Shown here: positions 52,753-64,000 of the stretch, one piece after another
Layout of the letters: each line of letters starts with the position of its first letter
Numbering within the stretch: position 1 is the first letter of the stretch
Origin: Planctomycetota bacterium
GTDB taxonomy: Bacteria > Planctomycetota > UBA1135 > GCA-002686595
NCBI GenBank assembly: GCA_016795325.1
Contig: JAEUHY010000025.1
Location: 95,096-159,095, forward strand
Length of the DNA stretch: 64,000 nt
Reading direction: 5' to 3'
Made by a program: the position numbers and the translations under genes
Notes under the pieces: model-generated
The model's database searches: none
Seen by the model: the letters and a program-made list of their open reading frames with translations, nothing else
What the model was told of the DNA's origin: nothing

Positions 52753-53997
52753 ATGGACAACCTGCGCGATTCTGTGGAGTTCCGCCGACGACTCGACGTG
52801 CTGTGGCGCGCCGAGTCGCGGTGCGTGCTCGCGAGTTTGATCCGCCTGCTCGGCGATTTCGATTTGGCTGAGGAGGCGCTCGCGGCGGCGTTCGGCGCGG
52901 CGCTCGAGGATTGGCCGCGCGACGGCGAGCCCGCGAATGCACGCGCTTGGCTCGTGTCGACGGGCCGCCATAAGGCGCTCGACATGCTGCGAAAACGGGC
53001 GAGGTTCGATGCGTCGCTCGCGCCGCTCGTCGAGCGCCTCGACCGCGCGAGCACACCGCACGAACCCGACGAGATCGAGGACGATCGCCTGCGGCTCATT
53101 TTCACGTGTTGCCACCCCGTGCTCGCGCGCGAAGCACAGGTCGCGCTCACGTTGCGCGAAGTGTGCGGCCTCTCGACGGAAGAGATTGCGCGTGCGTTGC
53201 TGACGAGCTCGGCGACGGTCGCGCAGCGCATCGTGCGCGCGAAGGCGAGATTGCGCGAAGCTCGGGTCACGTTTCACGTGCCGTCGCGCGCGGAGCTTCC
53301 GACGCGGCTCGATGCCGTGCTCAGCGTCATCTATCTCGTGTTCAACGAGGGCTACATGGCAAGCGCTGGAGCGCAACTCGTGCGAGTCGATCTCTCATCG
53401 GAGGCGCTGCGTATCGCACGTCTGCTCGTCGAGCTGTGTCCCGAACCCGAGGTTGAGGGTCTGCTCGCATTGATGCTGTTGCACGACGCGCGCCGAACGT
53501 CTCGCACGGATCCGGATGGAGGGCTCGTGTTGATCGACGATCAAGACCGCTCGCTCTGGAACCGCGCGCAGATCGCGGAAGGCTCGCAGCGGGTCGCGCG
53601 CGCGATCGCGACACGTCGCTTCGGCGCCTACACGTTGCAGGCGGCGATCGCGGCCGTTCACGCCGAAGCTCCGAACGCCTCCGCGACCGATTGGGAGGAA
53701 GTCGTGGCGCTCTATGACTTGCTCGTCGTCGCGGCTCCGTCGCCGGTGGTCGAGCTCAATCGTGCGATGGCGGTCGCGATGCACTCCGGCCTCGAACGTG
53801 GACTCGCGCTCGTCGACGATCTGCTCGCGCGCGGCGAACTCGTCGACTACCACTTGGCGCACGCCGCTCGCGCGGACTTGTTGCGCCGGCTCGGTCGCAC
53901 GGCCGAGGCGCGCGGTTCCTACGAACGGGCGCTGATGCTCGTTCGTCAAGAACCGGAGAGGCGCTTCCTGCTGCGACGTGTGCGCGAACTGTCCTGA
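52753..53997 (+). CDS. ECF42-group RNA polymerase sigma factor with C-terminal extension
   Basis: The protein is 414 residues, too long for a simple ECF. Region 2 is 'CVLASLIRLLGDFDLAEEAL' and 'ARAWLVSTGRHKALDMLRKR'. Region 4 is 'LRLIFTCCHPVLAREAQVAL' and 'CGLSTEEIARALLTSSATVA'. A helical extension of about 200 residues then follows ('LPTRLDAVLSVIYLVFNEGY', 'AAIAAVHAEAPNASATDWEE', 'VVELNRAMAVAMHSG'), as in ECF42/DUF6596 proteins, where it is TPR-like and needed for activity. There is no anti-sigma gene, which is normal for this group. The ATG at 52753 follows the DGPF gene and is probably co-transcribed. Confidence 0.9.
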   Translation: MDNLRDSVEFRRRLDVLWRAESRCVLASLIRLLGDFDLAEEALAAAFGAALEDWPRDGEPANARAWLVSTGRHKALDMLRKRARFDASLAPLVERLDRASTPHEPDEIEDDRLRLIFTCCHPVLAREAQVALTLREVCGLSTEEIARALLTSSATVAQRIVRAKARLREARVTFHVPSRAELPTRLDAVLSVIYLVFNEGYMASAGAQLVRVDLSSEALRIARLLVELCPEPEVEGLLALMLLHDARRTSRTDPDGGLVLIDDQDRSLWNRAQIAEGSQRVARAIATRRFGAYTLQAAIAAVHAEAPNASATDWEEVVALYDLLVVAAPSPVVELNRAMAVAMHSGLERGLALVDDLLARGELVDYHLAHAARADLLRRLGRTAEARGSYERALMLVRQEPERRFLLRRVRELS

Positions 53998-54358
53998 GCT
54001 CTGCGCGGCGCCTCGGTTCCGCGCGCCACCGCCCCAGCGAGCCTCGCACCGCCCGTCGACGCGGCCTGAGGAGAGTGCGCCGCTACTTCCTGGCCTTCGC
54101 GGTCCGTGCCCGCATGGACGGTCCTAGTCCGCCGAGCGGTTCGCTCGACACAGCCTCGGAGCGGCGGTCCGCTCACGAAGCGCGTCGGATGCGTTCGCAA
54201 CTCGGGTGTGTCGCACCAGCGAGCTCGAACCACAGCGCGAGCGCGATCGAGCGCGGATCCGCCGACGCACAGGTGGCGCGTCCCAATCAGTGCGAGCTCG
54301 ACGAGCGCGCGCAGTTCGAGCCACCTCGCGACCTTGCCTGTCTCCGCCAGTTCGGCGC
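53998..54358. other. Intergenic region between convergent genes; no gene seen
   Basis: There are 361 bp between the ECF42 gene and the vapC-like gene. A minus-strand frame is open ('ELRALVELALIGTRHL' region) but has neither a start nor a recognisable domain. It is probably a remnant or noise. Confidence 0.35.
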
Positions 54359-54745
54359 TCACCAGATCGTGCGCGCGGGGTAGTCGCGGATCGCGCGGTC
54401 GGGCGTCAGGATCGCGAGGCCGTGCACCAGCGCCTGCGCGACGAGGATGCGGTCGAACGGGTCGCGGTGCAGCGCCGGCAAGCGCGGGAGGTGCAGGGCC
54501 GACTCGTCGTCGATCGCGAGCGACGCGAGGCCGTACTCCTCGCGCACGTCGGCCGCCCACTCGTCGAGAGGGCGGTCGAAGTGCACGCGGCCCAGGGCGT
54601 GCTTCATGGCGAGTTCCCACACGGAGGCGCTGCTCACCACGAGTTCGCTGGAGGGCGCGACGAGGAGCTCGCGGGCGGTATCCGAGAGCTCGTCGGCGTC
54701 GAGCGTGAGCCACAGCAGCGTGCACGTGTCGAGGAGCAGCTTCAC
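54359..54745 (-). CDS. PIN-domain toxin, VapC family
   Basis: The protein is 128 residues. The PIN active-site acids are in place: Asp in 'KLLLDTCTLLWL', Glu in 'SASVWELAMKHALGRV', Asp in 'LHRDPFDRILVAQA' and Asp near 'ILTPDRAIRDY'. It is predicted to be a Mg-dependent ribonuclease toxin that cleaves tRNA or rRNA. The GTG start (54745) overlaps the TGA of the antitoxin (GTGA), a classic coupled toxin-antitoxin layout. Confidence 0.9.
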   Translation of the reverse strand: MKLLLDTCTLLWLTLDADELSDTARELLVAPSSELVVSSASVWELAMKHALGRVHFDRPLDEWAADVREEYGLASLAIDDESALHLPRLPALHRDPFDRILVAQALVHGLAILTPDRAIRDYPARTIW

Positions 54746-54987
54746 GCGCCGCCGCCCGACCAGGCGTTCAAGTCGGCCTCGTCCAGCGTCAGGAAGAAGG
54801 ACGGCTCGATGCGCACCTGCCCCTTGTGGCGACCGAGCTTGCGCGGCGAGGTGCGCGCCGGCGGCAGCGCGCGAAGCTCGGCGACCGGGACGTTGTTGCG
54901 GCAGATGGTGAAGACCTCGCCGCGCTCGACGCGCTCGAGGTAGTGCGACAAGTGCGTCTTGGCGTCGTGAACGTTGATCCGCTGCAT
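54742..54987 (-). CDS. Phd/YefM-family antitoxin
   Basis: The protein is 81 residues. The N-terminal Phd/YefM DNA-binding part is 'INVHDAKTHLSHYLERVERG' then 'EVFTICRNNVPVAELRAL'. A flexible C-terminal toxin-binding tail ends 'LTLDEADLNAW'. It neutralises the downstream PIN toxin and represses the operon. The ATG at 54987 begins the conserved region. Confidence 0.9.
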   Translation of the reverse strand: MQRINVHDAKTHLSHYLERVERGEVFTICRNNVPVAELRALPPARTSPRKLGRHKGQVRIEPSFFLTLDEADLNAWSGGGA

Positions 54988-55392
54988 GACCAACAGGTTA
55001 GTCCACTGTCGGACTATCGACCACCCGAGCTGAAGCCGCCGCGTTGACCCTGAACGCGTGGCGGCAGGTGGCCCCCCAGGCACCAGCGCCGGCGCGGCGC
55101 GGCCGCAGCTGAGAATCGACGGCCGCCGCGTCCCGCCCCGCCTCGAGGCCGCGGAAGCCCGCCCGGCCCACTTTTGGTAGTGGCGCGCCTTCGGCACCGC
55201 TCACGCTCCCGAACCCAGCCGGTCGCGCCGAAGAACGCCGGGAGTCGTGGCTCGAGTGCGGGCCACGACGACCGCTGTTTTCACAACCACGGGCGCCTTC
55301 GCTGCAGATCGGCGATGGGACCCAGCCAGACCCTTCGCAGATCCCCCGGTCGACGGACGAGCGGCGCCCAGCAGCTTCATGCCGAGAGCAAC
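54988..55392. other. Divergent intergenic region; no gene seen
   Basis: There are 405 bp between the antitoxin gene (minus) and the chemoreceptor gene (plus). The toxin-antitoxin operator should be within the first 60 bp (around 54995-55020, comparatively AT-rich). No frame resembles a protein; an open frame upstream of the chemoreceptor start is not conserved. Confidence 0.35.
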
Positions 55393-56955
55393 ATGTCATC
55401 CCTGAGTTCGCTCAGCATCGCCCAACGCCTCTACGGCGTCGTGGCCTTGCTCACCCTGGCGTTCGTCGCCGCCGCCATCGTCACCGCGAACGTCCTGGGC
55501 GGCGTGATCGCCAAGGCCGACTCAACCGGAAGGCAACGTGTTCCCCAGCTGCAGATGATGGCTGCGCTGGAGCTGAACGTGACGCGAGTGTCGCTGCAGC
55601 TTCGGCACGCGATGCTCTCCCGCACGCCGGAGGAACTGCAGGCCACCGTCGCCGACATCGGCGCCAAGCGCAAGCTCATCGACGAAGCCCTGGCCGCCTA
55701 CGAGATGGGTTTGTTCACGCAGGCCGGCCGCGACCGGTTTGCCACGCTGCCGCCGGTGATGGCCAGCTTCTGGCGCGTCGGCGATGAGAACCTGAAGCTC
55801 ATCCTGGCCGGCAAGAGGGAGGAGGCCTTCGCCTTCCTTGTCGACAGGACCATCCCCGCCCGCAACCAGCTGTTGGAGCAGCTGAGCCAGACGGTGGAGT
55901 ACCAGACCGACAGCCTCAACGAGGACATCGAGGCGATCGAAACCGCCGCCGCGCAGACCAAGTACGCCGTGCTGGGCCTGCTGCTGGCCGCGGTGGCGGC
56001 GCTGGCGCTGCTCAGCTGGCACGTCGCCCACTTGCTGCAGCGCCGCATCGGTCAGGCCCGTGCGGTGGCCGAGCAGGTGCGCGACGGCGACCTGACGATC
56101 CGCACGGTGGATACGGCACGCGACGAGATCAGCCCCCTGCTGGCCGCGCTCGGCGAGATGCAGCACAGCCTGGCGCGCGTCGTCGGCAGCGTGCGCAGCA
56201 ACGCCGAGAGCGTGGCAACGGCCAGTGCGCAGATCGCACAGGGCAACCAGGAGCTGTCCGGCCGCACCGAGCACCAGTCGAGTGCGCTGCAGCAGACCGC
56301 CGCCACGATGGAGCAACTCGGCAACACCGTTCGCACCAACGCCGACAGCGCCAAGCAGGCCAACCAGCTGGCGCAGAGCGCGTCGACGGTGGCCGCTCAG
56401 GGCGGCGAGGTGGTCGGCCAGGTGGTCACCACCATGCAGAGCATCAACAACAGCAGCCGCAAGATCGGCGACATCATCAGCGTCATCGACGACATCGCGT
56501 TCCAGACCAACATCCTCGCGCTGAACGCGGCTGTGGAGGCAGCGCGCGCGGGAGATCAAGGCCGCGGCTTCGCAGTCGTCGCTTCCGAGGTGCGCTTGCT
56601 CGCCCAGCGCAGCGCCGAAGCCGCCAACGAGATCAAGACGCTGATCGGACGCAGCGTCGAGCAGGTCGAACAGGGCACGCTGCTCGTCGACCGCGCCGGC
56701 AAGACGATGGGCGAGATCGTCGGCAGCATCCAGCGCGTGAGCGACATCGTCGCCGAGATCACTTCGGCCAGCGTCGAGCAGAGCTCGGGCGTGCAAAACG
56801 TCGGCAAGGCGGTCACCCAGATGGACCAAGCCACGCAACAGAACGCCGCGATGGTGGAAGAGAGCGCCGCCGCCGCCGAGAACCTGAAGAGCCAGGCGGA
56901 GCACCTGGTGCAGGCCGTGGCGGTGTTCAAGCTGTCGCACGCCGGCGCCGCCTAG
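55393..56955 (+). CDS. Methyl-accepting chemotaxis protein, betaproteobacterial type
   Basis: The protein is 520 residues. TM1 is '[20 protein letters not shown]', then comes a four-helix-bundle periplasmic sensor (about residues 35-190), TM2 '[20 protein letters not shown]', HAMP ('[20 protein letters not shown]') and the signalling domain with hairpin tip '[20 protein letters not shown]' then '[20 protein letters not shown]'. Methylation helices flank it ('[20 protein letters not shown]'). There is no C-terminal CheR-binding pentapeptide. Wording of the signalling domain and codon choice are those of Burkholderiales receptors, not of the surrounding genes, which suggests recent transfer. 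The likely ligand class (small organic acids, Tsr-like sensor) is an inference. Confidence 0.92.
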   Translation: MSSLSSLSIAQRLYGVVALLTLAFVAAAIVTANVLGGVIAKADSTGRQRVPQLQMMAALELNVTRVSLQLRHAMLSRTPEELQATVADIGAKRKLIDEALAAYEMGLFTQAGRDRFATLPPVMASFWRVGDENLKLILAGKREEAFAFLVDRTIPARNQLLEQLSQTVEYQTDSLNEDIEAIETAAAQTKYAVLGLLLAAVAALALLSWHVAHLLQRRIGQARAVAEQVRDGDLTIRTVDTARDEISPLLAALGEMQHSLARVVGSVRSNAESVATASAQIAQGNQELSGRTEHQSSALQQTAATMEQLGNTVRTNADSAKQANQLAQSASTVAAQGGEVVGQVVTTMQSINNSSRKIGDIISVIDDIAFQTNILALNAAVEAARAGDQGRGFAVVASEVRLLAQRSAEAANEIKTLIGRSVEQVEQGTLLVDRAGKTMGEIVGSIQRVSDIVAEITSASVEQSSGVQNVGKAVTQMDQATQQNAAMVEESAAAAENLKSQAEHLVQAVAVFKLSHAGAA

Positions 56956-56970
56956 CGCCTGCTTCCGTGC

Positions 56971-57294
56971 GGTACAGAGCCAGGCTCCCCCGCCAACTCT
57001 TCGCGGCAACAGCGCGCCGTCGCCAGCCCGCGGGAGTCGATTCGAAAGCGATAGCGCGCTGGGTCGTTCGCGGCGCTCCATAGCAACGGGCGATCACTTC
57101 CGCCGCGATTCGGGACTTCGTGGAGGCATAGTGGCGTCCGCGTCCAACGCTTGCGCGTGCCTGCGGTAGCAGTGAGACGGCCCCTCGTCAGACAGCGTCA
57201 TGCGAGCGCCGATGTGCGACCAAGACAAGCCGCACAGTTCACGGAGCAGCGCGACCTGAATGAGCTGCCTGTCCGTGGACGCGACATCTGAGCG
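56971..57294 (-). pseudogene. Remnant of a putative mobile-element gene with its 3' repeat
   Basis: On the minus strand, 57294 down to 57094 encodes 'STDRQLIQVALLRELCGLSW', 'SHIGARMTLSDEGPSHCYRR' and 'HAQALDADA'. This HTH-like C-terminal end recurs, uninterrupted, at the right edge of the window ('RHAKALDADADYAF'). After a one-base deletion the frame ends early at 57094. Below it, 56971-57090 match the repeat copies at 63.6-63.9 kb ('ggtacagagccaggctcccc'). Upstream of 57294 a stop codon closes the frame. The parent may be a REP-associated tyrosine transposase (RAYT)-like gene; this is a guess from the HTH tail plus attached repeats. Confidence 0.55.
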
Positions 57295-57684
57295 CTTAGG
57301 GGACGGCTAGTTTCGCGCACCGTCCCAGCCTTGAGGCAGCCGCCGAACAAGCTCCTCGCCCGCGATCCACGCCAGCCAGCAAGCTCGGTCATAGCGAAGG
57401 CGCCCGAGCGACGGACCGTCTGCGCGTCGCACGCTCCGCTGGCGCAGCGTGAGGATCCAGCGCCGAGCCAGAGGGCCATTTGACGGATCCGCTCACCGCG
57501 GCGCGCGAAGAGCAGTTGTTCACCGCCCCGTCGATTCCCGGGTCGGCCGCTGTCGCGAGTGCTCGCGCGCGCAGCTGGCAGCGCAGCGTCCGCGAGACGC
57601 CGCAGAAGTGCGGCGCCCACTCGCCAACGCGTGCAAGCGCTCGGCGCACCGCTCACTGGCGACGAGCGCTGAACGCCGTTCGAT
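57295..57684. other. Decayed region next to the mobile-element remnant; no intact gene
   Basis: Short open frames on the minus strand ('FAMTELAGWRGSRARSLFGG') may be frameshifted pieces of the same mobile-element gene, but I cannot assign them. The RND operon ends at 57685. Confidence 0.3.
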
Positions 57685-60817
<3,133 letters not shown>

Positions 60818-60834
<17 letters not shown>

Positions 60835-62188
60835 CGTCGTCCTCGGGCGGCAGCGGGCGCTCGAGCCCGAGCCAGCGGTGCAGCGTGCCGGTCGCGCGCA
60901 ACAGGTCGAGTCGGAACGCACCCAGCTCGAGCTCGGCGTTCTCAAGCGCCAGCGCGGTGCGCAAGCGCTGGTCCTGCGCCGTCACGCGCTCGAGGTTGGT
61001 CGCCAGGCCCGCGTCGTACAGCGCCTCGGCTTGCGCAAAAGCCTCGTCCGCGGCCGCGAGCTGCAGGCGCAGCGCTGCGACGCGCTCGCGCCCCGTGTCG
61101 AGATTGGCGTGCGCCACTTCAACGTCGCGCTGAACCGCGCGCTGGAGCAGCGACAGGCGCAACTTTGCCTCGCGCAGCAGGCTGAAGGCGTCCGCGACGT
61201 CCGCGCGGATGCGGCCGGGCTCGAGCACCGGCAACGTGACGCCGAACAGCGCGGTCCAATCCTGGTCGGTCGGGAACGAGGCCCGCGAGAGGAACGCGCG
61301 CAGGTCGACGTTCACGCTCGGCCACCACTGCGACTTGGCGACCTCGATCGCGTGTATCGCGGCTTCGACATCGGCCTGCGCTGCGGCGAGCTCGGGCCGC
61401 TGCGCGCTTGCGAGCTCGCCGAGCTCGGCCACCGAGCGCTGTTCATCGGGAATGTCGAGCGTGCGGTCGAGCTCGACCGTCTGCGCCTGGGCGGCGACCA
61501 GGAAGCTCAGCAGCGCGCGGCCCGTGCGCATGTTCCGTTCGGTGTTGATCAACGCCACCTGCGCGTCGACCAGGCTCGACTCGCTCAGCGCGACGTCGAG
61601 CGGCCGCGCCACGCCCACGTCGTTGCGCGCGCGGACGTCTTGCACGCGCGCCTCTTGCAGTTGGAGCGAGCTCTCGAGCACCGCGCGAGCGCGTTCGGCT
61701 TGCAGGACGGTGAACAGCGTGCGCGCCACGTCGAGCAGCAACGCATCCTGCGTCGCGTACAACGTCGCGAGCCGTCGGCGCGCCTCGAAGCGCGCGCGTT
61801 GCTCCTGCGCTGCGAGTCCCTTCGGGTTCACCACGTAGGGCGACTGCAACAGCATGTCCGCGCCGTCGAAGGCGCCCGCGTCGCTGTCGCGCAGCACATA
61901 ACTCGGGCTGAAGTTGACCCGCGGCAACCAACTCGCCGCCTGCCGGCGTCGGTCGATCAGCGCGCGCAGGTAGCCTTCGCCGTCGATCGACAAGCGCTCG
62001 TTGCGCGCGTTGGCGAGCGCCATGGCGCGCCGCGTGTCGAGCGTGCCCGCGAGCGGCCCTTCGGCCTCCTGCGGCGACGCGAGCCCGGCCTCGAGCGGTT
62101 CGCGATAGCGCGCGACGTCGCGTTTCTCGTCGACGGCGCACGCCGCGCCGAGCAGCACGGTCGCGCAGCCCAGTCCGAAGCGACTCAA
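60818..62188 (-). CDS. TolC-family outer-membrane efflux lipoprotein
   Basis: The protein is 456 residues. A short signal with lipobox ('TVLLGAACAVDEKRD') is followed by two repeats of long helices with beta strands: 'ALANARNERLSIDGEGYLRA', 'ASWLPRVNFSPSYVLRDSDA', 'LATLYATQDALLLDVARTLF', 'VLQAERARAVLESSLQLQEA', then the second set 'RPELAAAQADVEAAIHAIEV' and 'SQWWPSVNVDLRAFLSRASF'. It forms the outer-membrane tunnel for the RND pump. The TTG start (62188-62186) overlaps the TGA of the preceding adaptor gene (TTGA), which supports this unusual start; it ends overlapping the RND gene. Confidence 0.88.
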
Positions 62189-63408
62189 GGCCCTCCGCCT
62201 CCGACGACGACGCGCACGGGTGTTCCGGTGACGAGCCCGCGCGGCCGGCGCGCGATCGTCTCGCTCCCGTCGAGCCCGCGCAGCACCTCGACCAGGCCAT
62301 CGCGCTCGCGTCCCAGCTCGACCACACGCTCCTGCGCGAGCGCGTCGACGATCACGAACACCTTGTGCACGCCGGCGAAGGTCGTCACCGACTCACGTTC
62401 GACTTGCAGCACGTCGGGCTCGAGCTGCGTCTCGATCTCCGCCGTCGCGAAGGCGCCCGGCCGCAGCTCGCGCCGCGGGTTGGGCACGGCGATCTCGACT
62501 TCGAAGGTGCGCGTGCTCACGTCGACGGCCGGGCTGATGCGCGCCACTCGGCCCTCGTACGCATCCGCGCTCGACTCGACCTTCACCAGCACGCGCTGAC
62601 CGATCGCGATGGCGCCGCCGTGGCGTTCGGGCAGGCGCACGCGCAGCTCGAGCGGATCGGGATCGACCAGCTCGAACAGCGGCGCGCCGACCGTGACCAG
62701 ATCGCCGACCGACACGCGCCGTTGCACGACCGCGTACTCCGCGCCTGCGCGCTGCGCGCCAGGCACGACGTGCAGCGCGTCGAGCAAGCGCTGTTGCGCG
62801 CTCTCGATCTGCGCCTTCTGGGCGCGCGCTTCGGCGAGTTGCGCACGCGCGCCGAGCTGCGCGATGCGGTGATCGGCCTGCGCCACCGACCAGGCCGTCT
62901 TCAAGTCGAGGTAGTCCTGCTCGCTCATCGCCGGCGGCACGCGCTCGCGCAGCAACCGGCCGCGTTCATACCGCGCGTGGCCGTTCTCGGCCTGCAGGCG
63001 CGCGCGCTCGACGGCGGGCAGCGTCTCGACCTGGATCTCGCCTTCGGGCAGCTCCTCCAGGCCCAGCCGCGCCAGCGACTGCTCGAACGCACGCCGCCGC
63101 TCGTTCAGCGCCAGCTCGAAGTCGACGCGCTCGAGCTGCGCCAGCGGCGTCCCGGGCGCGAGCACGTCGCCCACGTCGTGGAACACCTCGGCCACGCGAC
63201 CGGGGACCTTCGCCGCGATCGTGACCGACTCCTCGCCGAACAACGTGCCGGTGGCGCGCAGGCTGCGTTGCACAGGTCCTCGCACAGGCTTCGCCGGCGC
63301 CACGTCGACGCTCGCGCGCGCCGTGCGCTCGACCGCGGCCGCGTCGCTCTCGGGCTGGCAACCCGCGAGAGCTACCACCAAGAGCGCCCCGCCGAACGCG
63401 CGCGCCAT
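62185..63408 (-). CDS. RND periplasmic adaptor (membrane fusion) lipoprotein
   Basis: The protein is 407 residues. The lipobox is in 'LLVVALAGCQPESD'. The half-lipoyl motifs are 'GTLFGEESVTIAAKVPGRVA' with 'VFHDVGDVLAPGTPLAQLER' and 'RRVSVGDLVTVGAPLFELVD'. A helical hairpin of about 130 residues lies between them, and the beta-barrel part is 'PGAFATAEIETQLEPDVLQV' and 'KVFVIVDALAQERVVELGRE'. It links the RND pump to the TolC-type tunnel. The ATG at 63408 starts the lipoprotein signal; an open frame continues upstream through the repeat array but is not coding. It is the first gene of the operon. Confidence 0.9.
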   Translation of the reverse strand: MARAFGGALLVVALAGCQPESDAAAVERTARASVDVAPAKPVRGPVQRSLRATGTLFGEESVTIAAKVPGRVAEVFHDVGDVLAPGTPLAQLERVDFELALNERRRAFEQSLARLGLEELPEGEIQVETLPAVERARLQAENGHARYERGRLLRERVPPAMSEQDYLDLKTAWSVAQADHRIAQLGARAQLAEARAQKAQIESAQQRLLDALHVVPGAQRAGAEYAVVQRRVSVGDLVTVGAPLFELVDPDPLELRVRLPERHGGAIAIGQRVLVKVESSADAYEGRVARISPAVDVSTRTFEVEIAVPNPRRELRPGAFATAEIETQLEPDVLQVERESVTTFAGVHKVFVIVDALAQERVVELGRERDGLVEVLRGLDGSETIARRPRGLVTGTPVRVVVGGGGP

Positions 63409-63593
63409 CGTCACCGCCGTCGCGCTGCAACTCGTGCCGCTCGCGCTTATGGCCGACCGCACGGAACTCGCTCGTGCCTCACGCAGCAAGTCGCGCTCGC
63501 GACCGGGAGTCTTGTCGAAGGTTGGGGGCTGGGCCACTGCGTGAGGATAAAGGGTCGAGCCGCATCTGCGAACCCGCGAGGGTACAGAGCCAA
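63409..63593. other. Leader region of the RND operon; no gene seen
   Basis: A little under 190 bp contain the expected promoter of the efflux operon. A stub of the repeat family ('gggtacagagccaa') lies at 63580-63593, immediately before the array. No regulator gene (TetR or MarR) is found next to the operon within the window. Confidence 0.4.
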
Positions 63594-64000
63594 GGGTACA
63601 GAGCCAGGCTCCCCCGCCAACTCCTCGCGGCGACAACGCGCCGTCACCAGCCCGAGGGATCCGGGTACAGAGCCAGGCTCCCCCGCCAACTCCTCGCGGC
63701 GACAACGCGCCGTCACCAGCCCGAGGGATCCTGTTCGATAGCGATAGCGCGCTGGCTCGCTCGCGGCGCTCCATAGCAACGAGCGACCGCTTCCGCCGCG
63801 ATTCGGGGGTACAGAGCCAGGCTCCCCCGCCAACTCTTCGCGGCGACAACGCGCCGTCACCAGCCCGAGGGATCCTATTCGATAGCGATAGCGCGCTGGG
63901 TCGCTCGCGGCGCTCCATAGCAACGAGCGACCGCTTCCGCCGCGATTCGGGAGGTCGTGAATGCATAGTCGGCGTCCGCGTCCAACGCTTTTGCGTGCCT
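63594..64000. repeat. Tandem array of the 'ggtacagagccaggctcc' repeat
   Basis: Three successive units begin with 'gggtacagagccaggctccc': 63594-63662 (69 bp, short form), 63663-63806 (144 bp, long form) and 63807 to the window end (long form continuing into a coding frame). The units are nearly identical. A fourth, more diverged copy is at 56971-57165. In the last unit the repeat forms the 3' end of a mobile-element-type gene, so the other units look like partial copies of that 3' end added in tandem. Confidence 0.92.
63875..64000 (-). CDS. C-terminal end of a putative mobile-element protein (cut by window edge)
   Basis: The last 41 codons are visible: 'RHAKALDADADYAFTTSRIA' then 'AEAVARCYGAPRATQRAIAI', Glu and TAG at 63875. 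The same segment occurs frameshifted at 57.1 kb, preceded there by an HTH-like stretch. The protein probably belongs to the element that carries the repeats around it. A REP-associated tyrosine transposase is my first guess, unproven because the catalytic part lies outside the window. Confidence 0.5.
   Translation of the reverse strand, partial: RHAKALDADADYAFTTSRIAAEAVARCYGAPRATQRAIAIE

Noticed and set aside
63594..64000. The tandem repeats as a possible CRISPR array
   Set aside because: Units are 69-144 bp, follow each other without variable spacers, and there are no cas genes.

Overview
The window looks like part of a chromosome from a high-GC, flagellated, Gram-negative-type bacterium, most probably Planctomycetota (a marine 'Poly30/Saltatorellus'-like lineage). 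The main clue is a Cys-containing C-terminal domain on large secreted proteins at 5.1-6.1 kb and 48.8-51.6 kb, with an orphan fragment at 48.3 kb. Delta-60 and FG-GAP repeat proteins, a beta-propeller/cytochrome c fusion, FlgE/FlgD/FliK, and few Shine-Dalgarno sites agree with this. The taxon is an inference; no rRNA or tRNA gene was seen.

Layout. 0-5 kb (minus): arylsulfotransferase-like protein, POT peptide transporter, and an ECF sigma factor overlapping a membrane protein. 5-12.5 kb: a secreted protein, hipBA, then an accessory patch (nucleotidyltransferase, a DUF433 gene broken by an amber codon, a PIN/DUF4935 protein, a decayed second nucleotidyltransferase) ending exactly at the stop codon of pccB. 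12.6-16.4 kb: two tandem paralogs and a large membrane-anchored protein, with four copies of a roughly 95-bp, almost perfectly palindromic element between and inside them. 16.4-20.2 kb: fliK-flgD-flgE. 20.6-25 kb: a secreted beta-propeller/di-haem protein and cbpA-cbpM. 25.5-32.8 kb: DUF1269 protein, phosphoketolase, Ca2+-type P-ATPase, rpiA. 33-39 kb: a coupled set of unfamiliar membrane/secreted genes, one possibly PA2928-like. 39-41.6 kb: feoA-feoB behind a Fur-box-like palindrome.

41.8-48.5 kb is a graveyard of fragments: two partial feoB copies with a shared 3' flank, an IS91-family transposase remnant, a headless DUF4143 fragment, an orphan DUF2185 immunity-type gene and a fragment of the secreted-protein C-terminal domain, mixed with FG-GAP proteins. 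48.7-55 kb: a 14-repeat delta-60 protein, a DGPF/ECF42 sigma pair, a Phd/VapC pair. 55.4-57 kb: a chemoreceptor that reads as betaproteobacterial. 57.7-63.4 kb: a complete RND efflux operon. Copies of a second repeat family, attached to the C-terminal end of a putative mobile-element protein, lie at 57 kb and at the right edge.

The strongest candidate for something undescribed is the palindromic element. It has arms of 40-50 bp and almost no loop. Substitutions between copies are compensated across the two arms. Two copies have no stop codon in any of six frames, and one of these sits inside a coding sequence, adding 31 in-frame codons. This recalls the Rickettsia palindromic elements in another phylum and with unrelated sequence. 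The second theme is scrambling around feoB, possibly caused by a now-degenerate IS91-like rolling-circle element.
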